Source: Aquimarina sp. Aq78
Lineage (GTDB): Bacteria; Bacteroidota; Bacteroidia; Flavobacteriales; Flavobacteriaceae
Direction of reading: 5' to 3'
Length of the DNA stretch: 64,000 bases
NCBI RefSeq assembly: GCF_900299525.1
Contig: NZ_OMKA01000029.1
Coordinates: forward strand, 298,986 to 362,985
Below, in pieces: positions 17,230 to 26,310 of this stretch (the stretch's first letter is position 1; every line of letters begins with the position of its first letter). The position numbers and the translations under genes were made by a program. The notes under the pieces were generated by a model. It was given only the letters and a program-made list of their open reading frames with translations. It was not told the origin of the DNA and searched no databases.

Positions 17230-19533
17230 ATGATTATTTCAATGCAAGGGGATTGGAATGTTAAGGTAAAAGCAAAATCTGCTTCTTATCCTCAAAGATT
17301 TGTCGTCATCGGAGCTGATACCGGAAACGGAATTCACCCAGGAACCGTAGGAACTACTGTTAATGTTACAGGTGATCAATGGGCAATTGCCATACAAAAC
17401 GATCCGGGAGGAGGATATCAACAATCTGATACCAAAATTAAATTTCCAAAAACTATCGGAGGCAATCACTCTTTCGAAATTCTATCTAATGATGCCGGAG
17501 GTGATTCTGATTTTAACGACCTGGTACTCGAATGTTCTACACCAGTGAACATTAATGATTTTCTTATTTATGGTCATGTTTCTATGTATAGTGGAAGATG
17601 TCTATTTAACCCATGCTGGAGAGGGCCTTTTGTAATTGACACTTATGTTGGCTTACTCGAGGCACTTAAGAATAATAAAATCAAAAAGTATATCGAAAAA
17701 ATATACCCAGAGAGAATTCCAGAAGATATAGGTCCATTTCCACCAGACCCTGCTCCTTTTAAACCCATGGTAATCGACTTAAAAGGAGAGGCTACTGCCC
17801 CAAAAACCGAATTACTGTATCAAAAGTTAGAGAATCCTGATTTGCTGTCTAAGAAAAAAGTTAAAGAAAAAGCTTCGGAATTTGCCGCTACAAACTACAA
17901 GCTTATCAACACTAGAAAACGAGAAGTTTCCTTGGTTGATACATCAAGAGTACAGGATCTAAAATTGGTAAAAGCCATTGAGGGATTATATTTTAGATGT
18001 AATACAGAACCTGCAAATAATATCACATTAACTTTTGAGGAATATGATCGTACAGCTGCAGAGCTTGCAGGAGATGCATATACAGGAGAAGGGAACAGAA
18101 GATTGTTGGGAGATACTATTACCGATATGAATGGAAACTATATTTTCAGGTTCTCATTCGATATGACTTTCCCCGGGATCGAAGATTCTAGTGATCAGGC
18201 TCCAGGCGAAAACATTAATGTAGTTGCATACCCAGATGTTATCGTAAAAGTTACCAGCCTTGCTCCTAATACTATTTTATATGAAAGTGCTCCATATTAT
18301 AATATTCCAAACAAAAAAAGAATAAACCTTTGTTTGCCAAAATCACAAATACAACCTTCGTCTGCATGTTTTAACGGAAACTTGATTGGCAGCTTAGGGA
18401 ATGTTTTTATTGGAGGAAATCAAAATACAACAGCTTCTTTTTTTCCATCTCAATTGCACCGTAATGGTTTTAATAATGACCTAGAACCAAGCGGTAAAAT
18501 TTCGGTAAATAGTAGTCTGGCAGGTTTCAAAATAGATTGTGCTGCTTGGGGAGGTACTATAGACATGACTGGTTGTATGTATGATGTGAGTAAGACAGCC
18601 ACACAAAATAAAATAAAATGGTATACCATTCGTATAAAACGTTCAGGAACTATTCCTTGGGTATTTGTTAGTCAAAATTACAAGCACCCTCGTTATTCTA
18701 AACGTAATTTACCTAATTATAACGGTGATGATGTGGGTCCATTTTACAGTCAACTCCTAAAAGTTGATGGTGGTCCTGCCGTGAGTGTACCCGCCTATAA
18801 GAATATTCAGAGAGAAATGAATGTTGATCATATTGACTGGGTACCAGATAAAATTGGTCGCTACATGCAACTTAGAACCAGTATTTACGATAAGGTACAA
18901 GGTGAAACCAAACCAGGAACATTCTATGTACGTGTAGATGGTTATGACAGTAATGGTAATCCAGTAGCTAATGCCACAGATATGGTTGCCTTGTATATTC
19001 ATAACAAACCATTGAATTTTAATCTATCTGCTCTAACCTTTGCTGATTCCTCAATTGTAAATGCAGGTTGCGGATTATATCGATTAGAAGATTATGAACT
19101 TAATACCGAGATCAATTTCAATTTTAGAGCAAATGATCCATATGGATTTGTTGATTCTTATGCCCTAACAATGAGCAGATGTCCTGGTCCGATGATTGGG
19201 TTAAGAGTTAATGAGCCTAGCCCTCCTTTATCTGATACGGTTTCTGGAGATACTATACTTTCTTCTGGAAATGCCTCAGGAAACCAGCCGCACGCCTGTG
19301 CTGGATATAGCGGAACTCTTCAGGAATTTTCAGATGCAGGACTAATAAATGTGGGTATACAACCAGCATTGACAGAAGGAGGGTGGATAAAAGCAGATGA
19401 ATATTTTACTCGTCTTTCTTTTCATCTTACCGCTCGTAAGCGAGTTACTAATGGGTACAATAGTGGGTTAAGCAGTTTATACCAAGCTCACAGAGGTATT
19501 TTGATGGAACGTATAAATCTACCAACTCCATAG
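17230..19533 (+). CDS. Uncharacterised 767-residue protein, first gene of the cassette
   Basis: There is no signal peptide or membrane helix. The N-terminal about 105 residues form a compact beta-rich unit ending GGDSDFNDLVLECSTP; the DxDFND pattern resembles calcium-binding DUF4114-like loops. Next is a cysteine pair (SGRCLFNPCWRGPFV), a proline-rich stretch (FPPDPAPFKP), and a long beta-rich body with scattered cysteines and a TDMNGNYIFRFSF segment reminiscent of carboxypeptidase-regulatory-like folds. I cannot assign a function. The next gene starts 3 bases downstream, so it forms an operon with the two small genes. A structural or surface role is a guess; with no Sec signal, export would need another route. 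Confidence 0.8.
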   Translation: MIISMQGDWNVKVKAKSASYPQRFVVIGADTGNGIHPGTVGTTVNVTGDQWAIAIQNDPGGGYQQSDTKIKFPKTIGGNHSFEILSNDAGGDSDFNDLVLECSTPVNINDFLIYGHVSMYSGRCLFNPCWRGPFVIDTYVGLLEALKNNKIKKYIEKIYPERIPEDIGPFPPDPAPFKPMVIDLKGEATAPKTELLYQKLENPDLLSKKKVKEKASEFAATNYKLINTRKREVSLVDTSRVQDLKLVKAIEGLYFRCNTEPANNITLTFEEYDRTAAELAGDAYTGEGNRRLLGDTITDMNGNYIFRFSFDMTFPGIEDSSDQAPGENINVVAYPDVIVKVTSLAPNTILYESAPYYNIPNKKRINLCLPKSQIQPSSACFNGNLIGSLGNVFIGGNQNTTASFFPSQLHRNGFNNDLEPSGKISVNSSLAGFKIDCAAWGGTIDMTGCMYDVSKTATQNKIKWYTIRIKRSGTIPWVFVSQNYKHPRYSKRNLPNYNGDDVGPFYSQLLKVDGGPAVSVPAYKNIQREMNVDHIDWVPDKIGRYMQLRTSIYDKVQGETKPGTFYVRVDGYDSNGNPVANATDMVALYIHNKPLNFNLSALTFADSSIVNAGCGLYRLEDYELNTEINFNFRANDPYGFVDSYALTMSRCPGPMIGLRVNEPSPPLSDTVSGDTILSSGNASGNQPHACAGYSGTLQEFSDAGLINVGIQPALTEGGWIKADEYFTRLSFHLTARKRVTNGYNSGLSSLYQAHRGILMERINLPTP

Positions 19534-19536
19534 CCA

Positions 19537-19818
19537 ATGGATTGGTTCATATTTATTCTAAAGGGGCTTTGCATCTGGAGAATTACACATTTGTGTAGTG
19601 CCGAAGACGGCCCCTTTGATATCATTATTACAATCAGAAAATGGCTGGGGCAAGGATTTTTTGGGTCCTTATTAGATTGTTTTTATTGCCTTAGTATTTG
19701 GGTAAGCTTACCCTTTGCAATATGGAAAGGAGAAAGTTGGAGTCAAATACTCTTGCTTTGGTTTGCATTATCCGGACTTGCTTGCCTGTTAGAACAGGCT
19801 ACGTCAAACCATAATTAA
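19537..19818 (+). CDS. DUF1360-like small membrane protein
   Basis: The 93-residue protein has two or three hydrophobic helices. Its pattern fits DUF1360: an early IWRITHL, an EDGPFDI motif, an IRKWLGQG turn and LLDCFYCLSIWVSLPFA with a CxxC pair in the second helix, then a final membrane helix. The function of DUF1360 is not established. The ATG is 3 bases after the upstream stop and the next gene follows at 12 bases, so the three genes are very probably one transcript. Confidence 0.75.
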   Translation: MDWFIFILKGLCIWRITHLCSAEDGPFDIIITIRKWLGQGFFGSLLDCFYCLSIWVSLPFAIWKGESWSQILLLWFALSGLACLLEQATSNHN

Positions 19819-19830
19819 AAAAAGAAATCT

Positions 19831-20088
19831 ATGTCATGTTGTTCACAAAAACGTTTGGAACTAACCAGAGAGCTCAGTTCCAAAAAAGAATCAAAAGAAA
19901 AATCTTCTTTACCTCTTCTTAAAAACGCAAATACAAAGTTTAAATACACAGGAAATACTGCATGGTTTTATAGAGGTGTATCAACTCATATTCGATATCA
20001 TTTTAAACATCATGGGCATATTATCATTATTGATCCCAGAGATACATCTGCAGCGATGGCCGAGCCTCTTTTAGAAAACATTGTTTAG
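19831..20088 (+). CDS. Uncharacterised 85-residue protein, third gene of the cassette
   Basis: It starts MSCCSQKR and continues with a charged Lys/Ser/Glu-rich segment (residues 8-27). A compact beta-rich part follows with the pattern YTGNTAWFYRG, then YHFKHHG and IIDPRDTSAAMAEPLLENIV. I have an unverified impression of similar small proteins with YxGxTA and VDxRD motifs in other phyla, but I cannot name a family. The N-terminal Cys pair and the His cluster (FKHHGH) could bind metal. It is last in the operon; no terminator follows. Confidence 0.65.
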   Translation: MSCCSQKRLELTRELSSKKESKEKSSLPLLKNANTKFKYTGNTAWFYRGVSTHIRYHFKHHGHIIIIDPRDTSAAMAEPLLENIV

Positions 20089-20242
20089 AGGTTTAGTTTA
20101 TATCACCATCGATACTTAAATTAATTATTTTTATAAAACCCTTTTAAAATTTATATTTCTTTTCTGAAAATGAATTTTGTGGTAACCGTAGCCATCTTAT
20201 TGATAAAAACTGTTACTTATCCAAAAATAAGTATAGCTTTAA

Positions 20243-20273
20243 CTATATAAAGTTAATCATAAATATTAATGAT
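20243..20273 (+). repeat. 31-bp direct repeat, right copy
   Basis: Near-identical to 16987-17017 (one mismatch). This copy overlaps the last codons and stop of the leftward methyltransferase gene (20266-20273), so the left copy carries a duplicated gene end, as integration sites often do. The overlapping TAACT-ATATAA-AGTTA can also form a small hairpin. Confidence 0.7.
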
Positions 20274-20889
20274 TGCTACCCAATTTTCTTGCTACAAATC
20301 TAATCACGCTCCCCTTCCCTATGTGATATTTACCTTCATCTAAAAGAATTTCTTCTTCTTCTAATAGTACTATTTCATAATTTTTAAAGTCAGTTATTAT
20401 TTCTTCTTTAGAGTACAGCATGTCAATATCTTTAGGACCTCCAACTTTAGGATTAAGCTTGTTATGATATATATGATTTTTGCTAAAAGCCTCTAAAATA
20501 ATGATACCGCCTTCTTTGAGATAGTCATTTAATTTCTTGTGAAATACTGACTTCTTTTCGGCAGAAAAATGAGCATATACAAGTCCAATAGCATCGAATG
20601 TTTCTCTTTTAAACTCGAGTTGTTCTAAATCTCCAACAATATACTCAAGAGTAACATGATTATCTTTTGCAAGTTGTACTGCTTTTGACTGCCCTTTTAT
20701 ACTTAGGTCAAACGACGTGACTTTCCATCCAAGTTGCGCTGCAAATACTCCATTACGTCCTTCTCCATCTGCTGGCATCAATATAGATCCCGGTTCAAAT
20801 CTTGAAAGCCATTCTTTAAAAAACACATTTGGTTCTTTGCCATAAGCAAATTCTTGATCTTTATACCTTTTATCCCATTTCTCATTCAT
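20266..20889 (-). CDS. Class I SAM-dependent methyltransferase (TehB/thiopurine type)
   Basis: The 207-residue protein starts WDKRYKDQEFAYGKEPNVFF, the usual opening of TehB-like small-molecule methyltransferases. It has SAM motif I as LMPADGEGRNGVFAAQLG (28% into the chain), an acidic residue after the next strand (SFDLS), motif III-like YIVGDLEQL and FDAIGLVYAHF. Relatives methylate thiols, tellurite or small molecules; the substrate here cannot be read. It could tailor the peptide product of the neighbouring locus, which is only a guess from distance. It stands alone; its 3' end overlaps the 31-bp repeat. Confidence 0.88.
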   Translation of the reverse strand: MNEKWDKRYKDQEFAYGKEPNVFFKEWLSRFEPGSILMPADGEGRNGVFAAQLGWKVTSFDLSIKGQSKAVQLAKDNHVTLEYIVGDLEQLEFKRETFDAIGLVYAHFSAEKKSVFHKKLNDYLKEGGIIILEAFSKNHIYHNKLNPKVGGPKDIDMLYSKEEIITDFKNYEIVLLEEEEILLDEGKYHIGKGSVIRFVARKLGSNH

Positions 20890-21071
20890 ATTGATTCGGT
20901 TTACATTTTACTAATAAATTGCAATTGGTTATTTATTTACAAAAATAGTTCTCGTTGCAATCTATTTAATAGGATAAAATTATAATTTAACAGGACTTAC
21001 ATAAAGTTATATCTAAGATGAATAATCTTATATGCTTTTCTAAAATCTGTTATCACTTTTACAATTTTTGT

Positions 21072-22484
21072 TTAGATAGATACTCCCAGAGTATTATACA
21101 GGCCTGCTGTCGCCATAAGTCGTTTAATGAGCAAAGTATTTTCCTTTAATTGTACATCAATTAATTTTTGTTCTCGCGAGTTTATAATAAACAATGAGCT
21201 TTCTCCTAAAAAGAATTTACGTTCTTCTGCCTTAACTAATGCTTTATAATCTGTGACTATGTTTCTTACTAATTCATTTTGTTTAGTTAATGAATTAATC
21301 TCGGCGTATACAGCATCAATTTTATTTTGAAGAGTAATCGTTGTGGATACACGTTCAAGATTGGCTTCTTGTAATTTCAAATTGGCCAGTCGTAAATCTC
21401 CTCTTGCTTTGCGCAAAAATAATGGGAAACTAAAATTAACGAATGCTTTATAATTCTCTGTATTAAAAGTACGTGCCTGATCTATTTTTGATGTTAAGAA
21501 ATTATACTGAACATTTATTTTAGGTAATAACTTGTTTAGTTTTAAGGAACGCTCTACTGTGAGCCCATCAATTTTGGCATCAAGGCTCAATAATTTGGGA
21601 TGATTACGAAGTAATCTCGAAGTACCTGTGATGCCTTTTAATAAAAGTGAAGCTTCTAAAGTACTTAGTTTTGGCAATACGGGAACCACTTCTTCCTGAA
21701 TCTCCATTGGTATATCATTTAACCACAAATAATTACTAACTATTAGAGCAGCTTTTCTTCTTTTTAAGGAAGATGCTTCTAGATTAAGTTGCCTGTTTTG
21801 AAATGCAATTCTGGCTTCAGTAATGTCAATAGCTGCTTTTTCACCTATTTCAACACTACGTTCTATGGCAATAAGGCGCACATTTGCATTTTTAAGAAAA
21901 GTTGTATAAATAAGCTCTTCATTAGTAGCTTTTAACCATTCTAAATATGCTATACTAGCTTCGAACAATAGTGTATTAACAAGTAAATCTCTATCAGCTT
22001 TGGCTTGCTCTCTAAAAAAACGCGCTTTTTTAAGCGAAGCCATACGTTTGTTGATCAAAAAACCTTGAGCTAATGAAAATGAGACACCTGCACTATACAA
22101 TCCACCATCAGGAACAGTGTGATCAGGATTCAGAAATTCACCCGTATTCTCTTCAAAATTTGCTTTGAACTCAACGCCATACCAAGTAGGTATTTTAAAG
22201 GTAGCACTAAGTTGATCGTAATATTCTGTGTTTTTAAATTTCTTTCGATCATAATCTACTTCAATTTTCGGGTCAAATCCACCACGTGCTTTTAACAGAT
22301 TTGCTTCACCTACACTCAATGCAAGTTCGGCTTGTTTCATTAATGGGTGGTGCTTTTTCACATAACCCAAATACTCTTCAAAAGAAAGTGCATTCTCTAA
22401 TGAAACGGGCATGGTTTGAGCTGCTAATATTTCAGGATAAACAAAAATAAAAAGTAGCAATGTGTATTTTATAAGTGTCTTCAT
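21072..22484 (-). CDS. TolC-family outer-membrane efflux protein
   Basis: The 470-residue protein has a signal peptide (cleaved near AAQ, residue 23) and two OEP-type repeats of long amphipathic helices: KHHPLMKQAELALSVGEANLLKARGGFDP opens the first, and KLRLANLKLQEANLERV-like coiled-coil helices fill the second. TolC proteins form the outer-membrane and periplasmic tunnel of tripartite pumps and type I secretion. It immediately abuts the HlyD-type gene (no gap), and the ABC gene precedes that, so the three form one type I export system. Confidence 0.92.
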   Translation of the reverse strand: MKTLIKYTLLLFIFVYPEILAAQTMPVSLENALSFEEYLGYVKKHHPLMKQAELALSVGEANLLKARGGFDPKIEVDYDRKKFKNTEYYDQLSATFKIPTWYGVEFKANFEENTGEFLNPDHTVPDGGLYSAGVSFSLAQGFLINKRMASLKKARFFREQAKADRDLLVNTLLFEASIAYLEWLKATNEELIYTTFLKNANVRLIAIERSVEIGEKAAIDITEARIAFQNRQLNLEASSLKRRKAALIVSNYLWLNDIPMEIQEEVVPVLPKLSTLEASLLLKGITGTSRLLRNHPKLLSLDAKIDGLTVERSLKLNKLLPKINVQYNFLTSKIDQARTFNTENYKAFVNFSFPLFLRKARGDLRLANLKLQEANLERVSTTITLQNKIDAVYAEINSLTKQNELVRNIVTDYKALVKAEERKFFLGESSLFIINSREQKLIDVQLKENTLLIKRLMATAGLYNTLGVSI

Positions 22485-23837
22485 TTACTTCTTATCTTTT
22501 TTAACTTGTCTATCTTCTGGAGTGTAATAATTAGGTGGAAAACCATTAAGTTGTCGCCATAATTCGTACCAAATAGAGACATCTTCTAATAAAGCAATGG
22601 TATATGCTCCTGAGCCTACACGAACATTTTTAGGCCATGGATTTCCTTTATCATCCGGGGCTATGAGGATTCTAAATTTTCCATTAACGCTTATAAAGGT
22701 TTCTATCGCAACAATTTTTCCTGCATAGGTTCCATAAGATGCATTAGGCCAACCGCTAAAAAAAATAGCAGGCCATCCATCAAACTGGACACGAACACTT
22801 TCACCTATATGCATTAACGGTAAATCGATAGGATTTACAAAAGTTTCTACTGCAAGGTCATAGTTTGCCGGCATTATACCTACCAATTTTTCTCCTTCTT
22901 TAAACGTTTCACCTATACCTCCTTTTATAGCTTTATTTATATAACCATTCTGTGGAGCAGTGATATAATACATCTCATTACGTATTTTATAGCTAGAGGA
23001 TTGGTTGTCTAGTTTTGACACCTGCGCTTCTGCTTCGAATTGATTTGACTCAGCTGTAAAACGTTCACTTCTTGACTTTGCAATTTTGTTAGAATACTCT
23101 GCTCTTATACGGCTTATTTCTAGTTGTGCATTCATTACAGAATTCTGACTCCCTAGTAGTTTATTTTCTTGTGATATGAGTTTCGCTTGTGTTTCTTGTA
23201 ATTTTAAGCGCTTTGCTTCTACATCTGTTACAGCCTTAAGGCCTTCGTTTTGAAGCGTTACTGTACGGTCATACTGTTTTTGGGCAATATCAAGATTAGT
23301 CTTTGCCGCCTGAAGATCAATACTATCACTCTTTACTTTAAAGCGCGTTTGTTTTAATTTATTTCTAGCTTGAGAAAGTTTTAATGTGCGTTCATTCATT
23401 AAGGCTGTTACCTGCCCTTTTAGTGTTTTAACTTTCTCTTGGTATGAAACCACTGAGCGACTTTTTGCTTCGCGTTGTTGATTTGTTCGCTCTACCAAAC
23501 GAGGGTCTTGATACTCAGTTTTAATTTCAGAAATAAAGAGAATGGTATCTCCTTTGGTAACATAATCACCTTCTTTTACGTGCCATTTTTCAATACGACC
23601 AGGAATAGGTGATTGTATAGTTTGTGGTCGCTGATCGGGTGTAAGTGTTGTAACATAGCCATTACCACTCACGTTTTGAGTCCAGGGTAGAAAAAGCACA
23701 ATGATTAGTATAAGTGCAAATGCTCCTAAAAAGCGATTAAAGTACTTATTATGTCTTGGGGCAAACGCTTTTGCAAAAGCGGTATACCCCTTTAATGACA
23801 CTTTCTTATTTAATTGATTATAAGAGATATTAAGCAT
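22485..23837 (-). CDS. HlyD-type membrane fusion protein
   Basis: The 450-residue protein has one N-terminal membrane helix (about 34-54, FLGAFALILIIVLFLPW), a split biotinyl-lipoyl domain (GRIEKWHVKEGDYVTKGDTILFI before, TAPQNGYINKAIKGGIGETF after) and a long periplasmic coiled coil between about 115 and 280. It then has a beta-barrel domain (GESVRVQFDGWPAIF). It links the ABC transporter in the inner membrane to TolC. It overlaps the ABC gene by 8 bases. Confidence 0.92.
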   Translation of the reverse strand: MLNISYNQLNKKVSLKGYTAFAKAFAPRHNKYFNRFLGAFALILIIVLFLPWTQNVSGNGYVTTLTPDQRPQTIQSPIPGRIEKWHVKEGDYVTKGDTILFISEIKTEYQDPRLVERTNQQREAKSRSVVSYQEKVKTLKGQVTALMNERTLKLSQARNKLKQTRFKVKSDSIDLQAAKTNLDIAQKQYDRTVTLQNEGLKAVTDVEAKRLKLQETQAKLISQENKLLGSQNSVMNAQLEISRIRAEYSNKIAKSRSERFTAESNQFEAEAQVSKLDNQSSSYKIRNEMYYITAPQNGYINKAIKGGIGETFKEGEKLVGIMPANYDLAVETFVNPIDLPLMHIGESVRVQFDGWPAIFFSGWPNASYGTYAGKIVAIETFISVNGKFRILIAPDDKGNPWPKNVRVGSGAYTIALLEDVSIWYELWRQLNGFPPNYYTPEDRQVKKDKK

Positions 23838-25503
23838 TGTTCTTATTTTTTGAGGTTATTTTTCCTTCTGAAATTTTAATCGTCTGATTACAATGAGTTT
23901 TCCAGTAATCATTTCGACTAGAAACAACTAATATCCAAGGCCTTTCTGATCCGGTTAAATATTTGATTATTTGTTCTGTTTCTTCCTTTTCAAAATGCTC
24001 TAAAGGATCTTTAAGTAATAGTAATTTGGGGTTATGTATAATGGCTCTGGCCAAAACAATACGCTTAGAGACCGTAAATGGTATTTGTTGCCCTTCAGGA
24101 TATAGTATTGTGTTTATCCCATTTGGTTGTTGTTTAATGAACGTAAGTAAACCAAGTTCTTTAAGCACTGTATGTAAATGTTCTTGAGATACATCTTTTC
24201 TACCAAATGTTATGTTTTCGAGTATTGTACCTTCAAATGGTAACTGTGAAGGAATTACCTGTCCTACATGTGAGCGATATTTATTAGGCCAAACTCCTTT
24301 TATAGAAACATCATTCACATATAAAGACCCCTTGGATGGTGTTAAAAGTCCAGATAATATTTTTAACAACGTTGTCTTACCAGAACCTGAAGCGCCTTCA
24401 AAAAGTATTCTATCCTTGTGTTCTATATTAAAATTAATATTGCTTAAAACTTCTTGACCTCCTGGTGTGATATATTTTAAATCATCGAGCTCTATATGTA
24501 ATTTATCATCATTTATAAATGGGTCTTCACCATCTTGAACTTCTAATTTTTTATCTACCACTTGCCCTATTTTCTCGAGTGATGTCAATACATCATAGAA
24601 AGGTTCTAACCCTTTTATCAATTTTTCTACAGAACTAAGCACTAGTAATATGATGATTTCGGCAGCTACAAACTGCCCTATATTCATTTGCTGGTTAAGT
24701 ACTAATAAACCACCTATACTTAAAAGTCCTGCAGTAACTAATACCTTGAAACTTATAAGTTGAATAAACTGGGTTATCAATACTTTAAAGTGATTTTCTC
24801 TTGCTTCCAGATAGTTTGTTGTGAGATCATCGTTTCGTTTCATGGCTAGATTGGTCGTACCAGATAGTTTAAAACTAATAAGGGAACGTGATATTTCTTG
24901 TATCCAATGTGCCACCTTGTATTTACTTTTAGATTCGACAAGACTGGTTTCTAGACCTTTCTTTGCAGTAAACTTAAATACAATGTAAATGAGTAATACT
25001 AGCAAGAAACCATAAATGATAAAGAATGGGTGATAGAACGAGAGCAACATTAGACCAAATATGATTTGTAACACTGCAGCTGGAAAATCAATCAATATTT
25101 TGGATAATCCTTTTTGAATGGTTAATACATCAAAAAAACGATTTGCTAACTCTGGTGGATAATAATTACTTAATTCTTCTATTTTGATTTTAGGGAATCT
25201 GTACGCAAATTCGAAAGAGGCTCTGGTAAAAATTTTTTGTTGCATATTTTCTAGAATGCGTATTTGCATTAATTGTAAAATTCCTTGAAATGCTACTCCC
25301 ATTGTTACGAGAACCACAAGTACAATCCACGAGGTAGACACTTGTGCTCCCTGAATAAGATTTATGATGGCTTGTATTCCTAATGGTAAGGTCAGAGCGA
25401 CTAGACCAGCAAAAATAGCATAGTAAAAAATTTGACGAATATCTTTTTTATCAAGTTCAAGAAGGCTTAAAAACCTCTTCCAGGGTGATATTATATTTTC
25501 CAT
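23830..25503 (-). CDS. ABC exporter with degenerate nucleotide-binding domain
   Basis: The 557-residue protein has an ABC1 membrane domain with about six helices (residues 20-310) and a C-terminal ATPase domain. There is no N-terminal C39 peptidase domain. Walker A is intact (GASGSGKTTLL). The signature region reads FTVSKRIVLARA instead of LSGGQ. Walker B reads LLLLKDPLEHF, so the normal Asp-Glu is Lys-Asp. The H-loop His is replaced (VVSSRND). Either hydrolysis is impaired or this is a specialised family. With HlyD and TolC it forms a type I export system, plausibly for the peptide or small protein encoded just upstream. Confidence 0.88.
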   Translation of the reverse strand: MENIISPWKRFLSLLELDKKDIRQIFYYAIFAGLVALTLPLGIQAIINLIQGAQVSTSWIVLVVLVTMGVAFQGILQLMQIRILENMQQKIFTRASFEFAYRFPKIKIEELSNYYPPELANRFFDVLTIQKGLSKILIDFPAAVLQIIFGLMLLSFYHPFFIIYGFLLVLLIYIVFKFTAKKGLETSLVESKSKYKVAHWIQEISRSLISFKLSGTTNLAMKRNDDLTTNYLEARENHFKVLITQFIQLISFKVLVTAGLLSIGGLLVLNQQMNIGQFVAAEIIILLVLSSVEKLIKGLEPFYDVLTSLEKIGQVVDKKLEVQDGEDPFINDDKLHIELDDLKYITPGGQEVLSNINFNIEHKDRILFEGASGSGKTTLLKILSGLLTPSKGSLYVNDVSIKGVWPNKYRSHVGQVIPSQLPFEGTILENITFGRKDVSQEHLHTVLKELGLLTFIKQQPNGINTILYPEGQQIPFTVSKRIVLARAIIHNPKLLLLKDPLEHFEKEETEQIIKYLTGSERPWILVVSSRNDYWKTHCNQTIKISEGKITSKNKNNA

Positions 25504-25531
25504 TTAACTTATAATTGGGTGTTAATGGTTT

Positions 25532-25551
25532 GGATCAATATGTATTGATCC
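25532..25551. repeat. Inverted repeat before the ABC exporter gene
   Basis: GGATCAATA, two bases, TATTGATCC, in the 123-base gap between the small secreted protein gene and the exporter gene. On the coding (minus) strand no T tract follows, so it is more likely an mRNA-stability or processing hairpin, or an operator, than a terminator. Confidence 0.5.
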
Positions 25552-25626
25552 CTACTTTTTTATGTAATTTGAATGAAATGTTCCCTTAAGAATTAGGAAA
25601 GACATATGAAATAACTGAGGTCATTT

Positions 25627-25944
25627 TTATGCCGCATCAGGTGGCGGAATAAGGATTTCTATATAAAGACTACAATACATGTTTTGAGATGAATAGGTAG
25701 AAAGTCCTATGCCATATTTCAAAGAATGGATATATACACTTAAAATCTGTAATTCGTTTTTCCCTTCTTCCTGTTGCTCTTCTTTCTCTACATTTTCTTC
25801 GTCATCTACTTGAACTAATCCATAAGAAGAATCTGTAAAAAAACTTATGGTTTGAGCCAGAGGCTGAATAACTACAGCAAACAATATTACCGATACTGGG
25901 AGGCTTTTAAAAAACATTAGTATGTTCTTCCTGTACAAATTCAT
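25627..25944 (-). CDS. Small secreted or membrane-anchored protein (105 aa)
   Basis: I start at ATG 25944 (MNLYRKNILMFFKSLPVS), which gives a hydrophobic segment at about 8-30 acting as a signal peptide or anchor; an upstream start at 25983 is possible. The mature part has a very acidic segment (VDDEENVEKEEQQEEGKNE), a beta-rich part (LQILSVYIHSLKYG) and ends IEILIPPPDAA. I cannot name the family. It is the first gene of the leftward export transcript, divergent from the RiPP-like peptide gene, so it may be an export accessory, an immunity factor or a substrate. Confidence 0.6.
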   Translation of the reverse strand: MNLYRKNILMFFKSLPVSVILFAVVIQPLAQTISFFTDSSYGLVQVDDEENVEKEEQQEEGKNELQILSVYIHSLKYGIGLSTYSSQNMYCSLYIEILIPPPDAA

Positions 25945-26013
25945 TTTATAGTTTTTAGTATAAGATCTTGGCAAAACGAACAATGATATTTTTATTTTCT
26001 TAAAACAAAGATA

Positions 26014-26030
26014 TAATAGTAATACTATTA
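26014..26030. repeat. Operator-like inverted repeat
   Basis: TAATAGT-AAT-ACTATTA, 70 bases upstream of the small secreted protein start. It shares the AATAGT/ACTATT half-site with the larger palindrome at 26050-26078. Confidence 0.45.
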
Positions 26031-26049
26031 AATAAAAAAGTTTAACTAT

Positions 26050-26078
26050 AATTTATAATAGTTTAACTATTATAAATT
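26050..26078. repeat. 29-bp palindrome in the divergent intergenic region
   Basis: Two perfect 14-base arms (AATTTATAATAGTT and AACTATTATAAATT) around one central T. An AGTTTAACTATA copy of the centre precedes it at 26039-26050. It is likely a regulatory site for the leftward transcript. Confidence 0.5.
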
Positions 26079-26310
26079 GAATTATGCTCTTAATCGATAA
26101 TCAAAAAGACATTTCACAATTTCTCTATCAAAATTCCCCCTTTTGAGTTCACAATCTTATACGCATAGATTAAAAACTAAAACAATCTAATTGGAAACAT
26201 ATAGAAATTTGATCAATCAAATAAAGTAATATATGGGTTTTAATAATTTATCCTAAAAAATTAGTAAGCCCAGTAGAATCGATGAAGGTCATTTTTTAAC
26301 ATTATTTTAA

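Noticed and set aside
17230..20088. Prophage or tailocin
   Set aside because: No capsid, tail, lysis or integrase genes; only three unknown genes and two repeats.
21072..25503. Multidrug efflux pump of RND or MacAB type
   Set aside because: The inner-membrane part is an ABC1-fold exporter with type I secretion partners, not RND or MacB.
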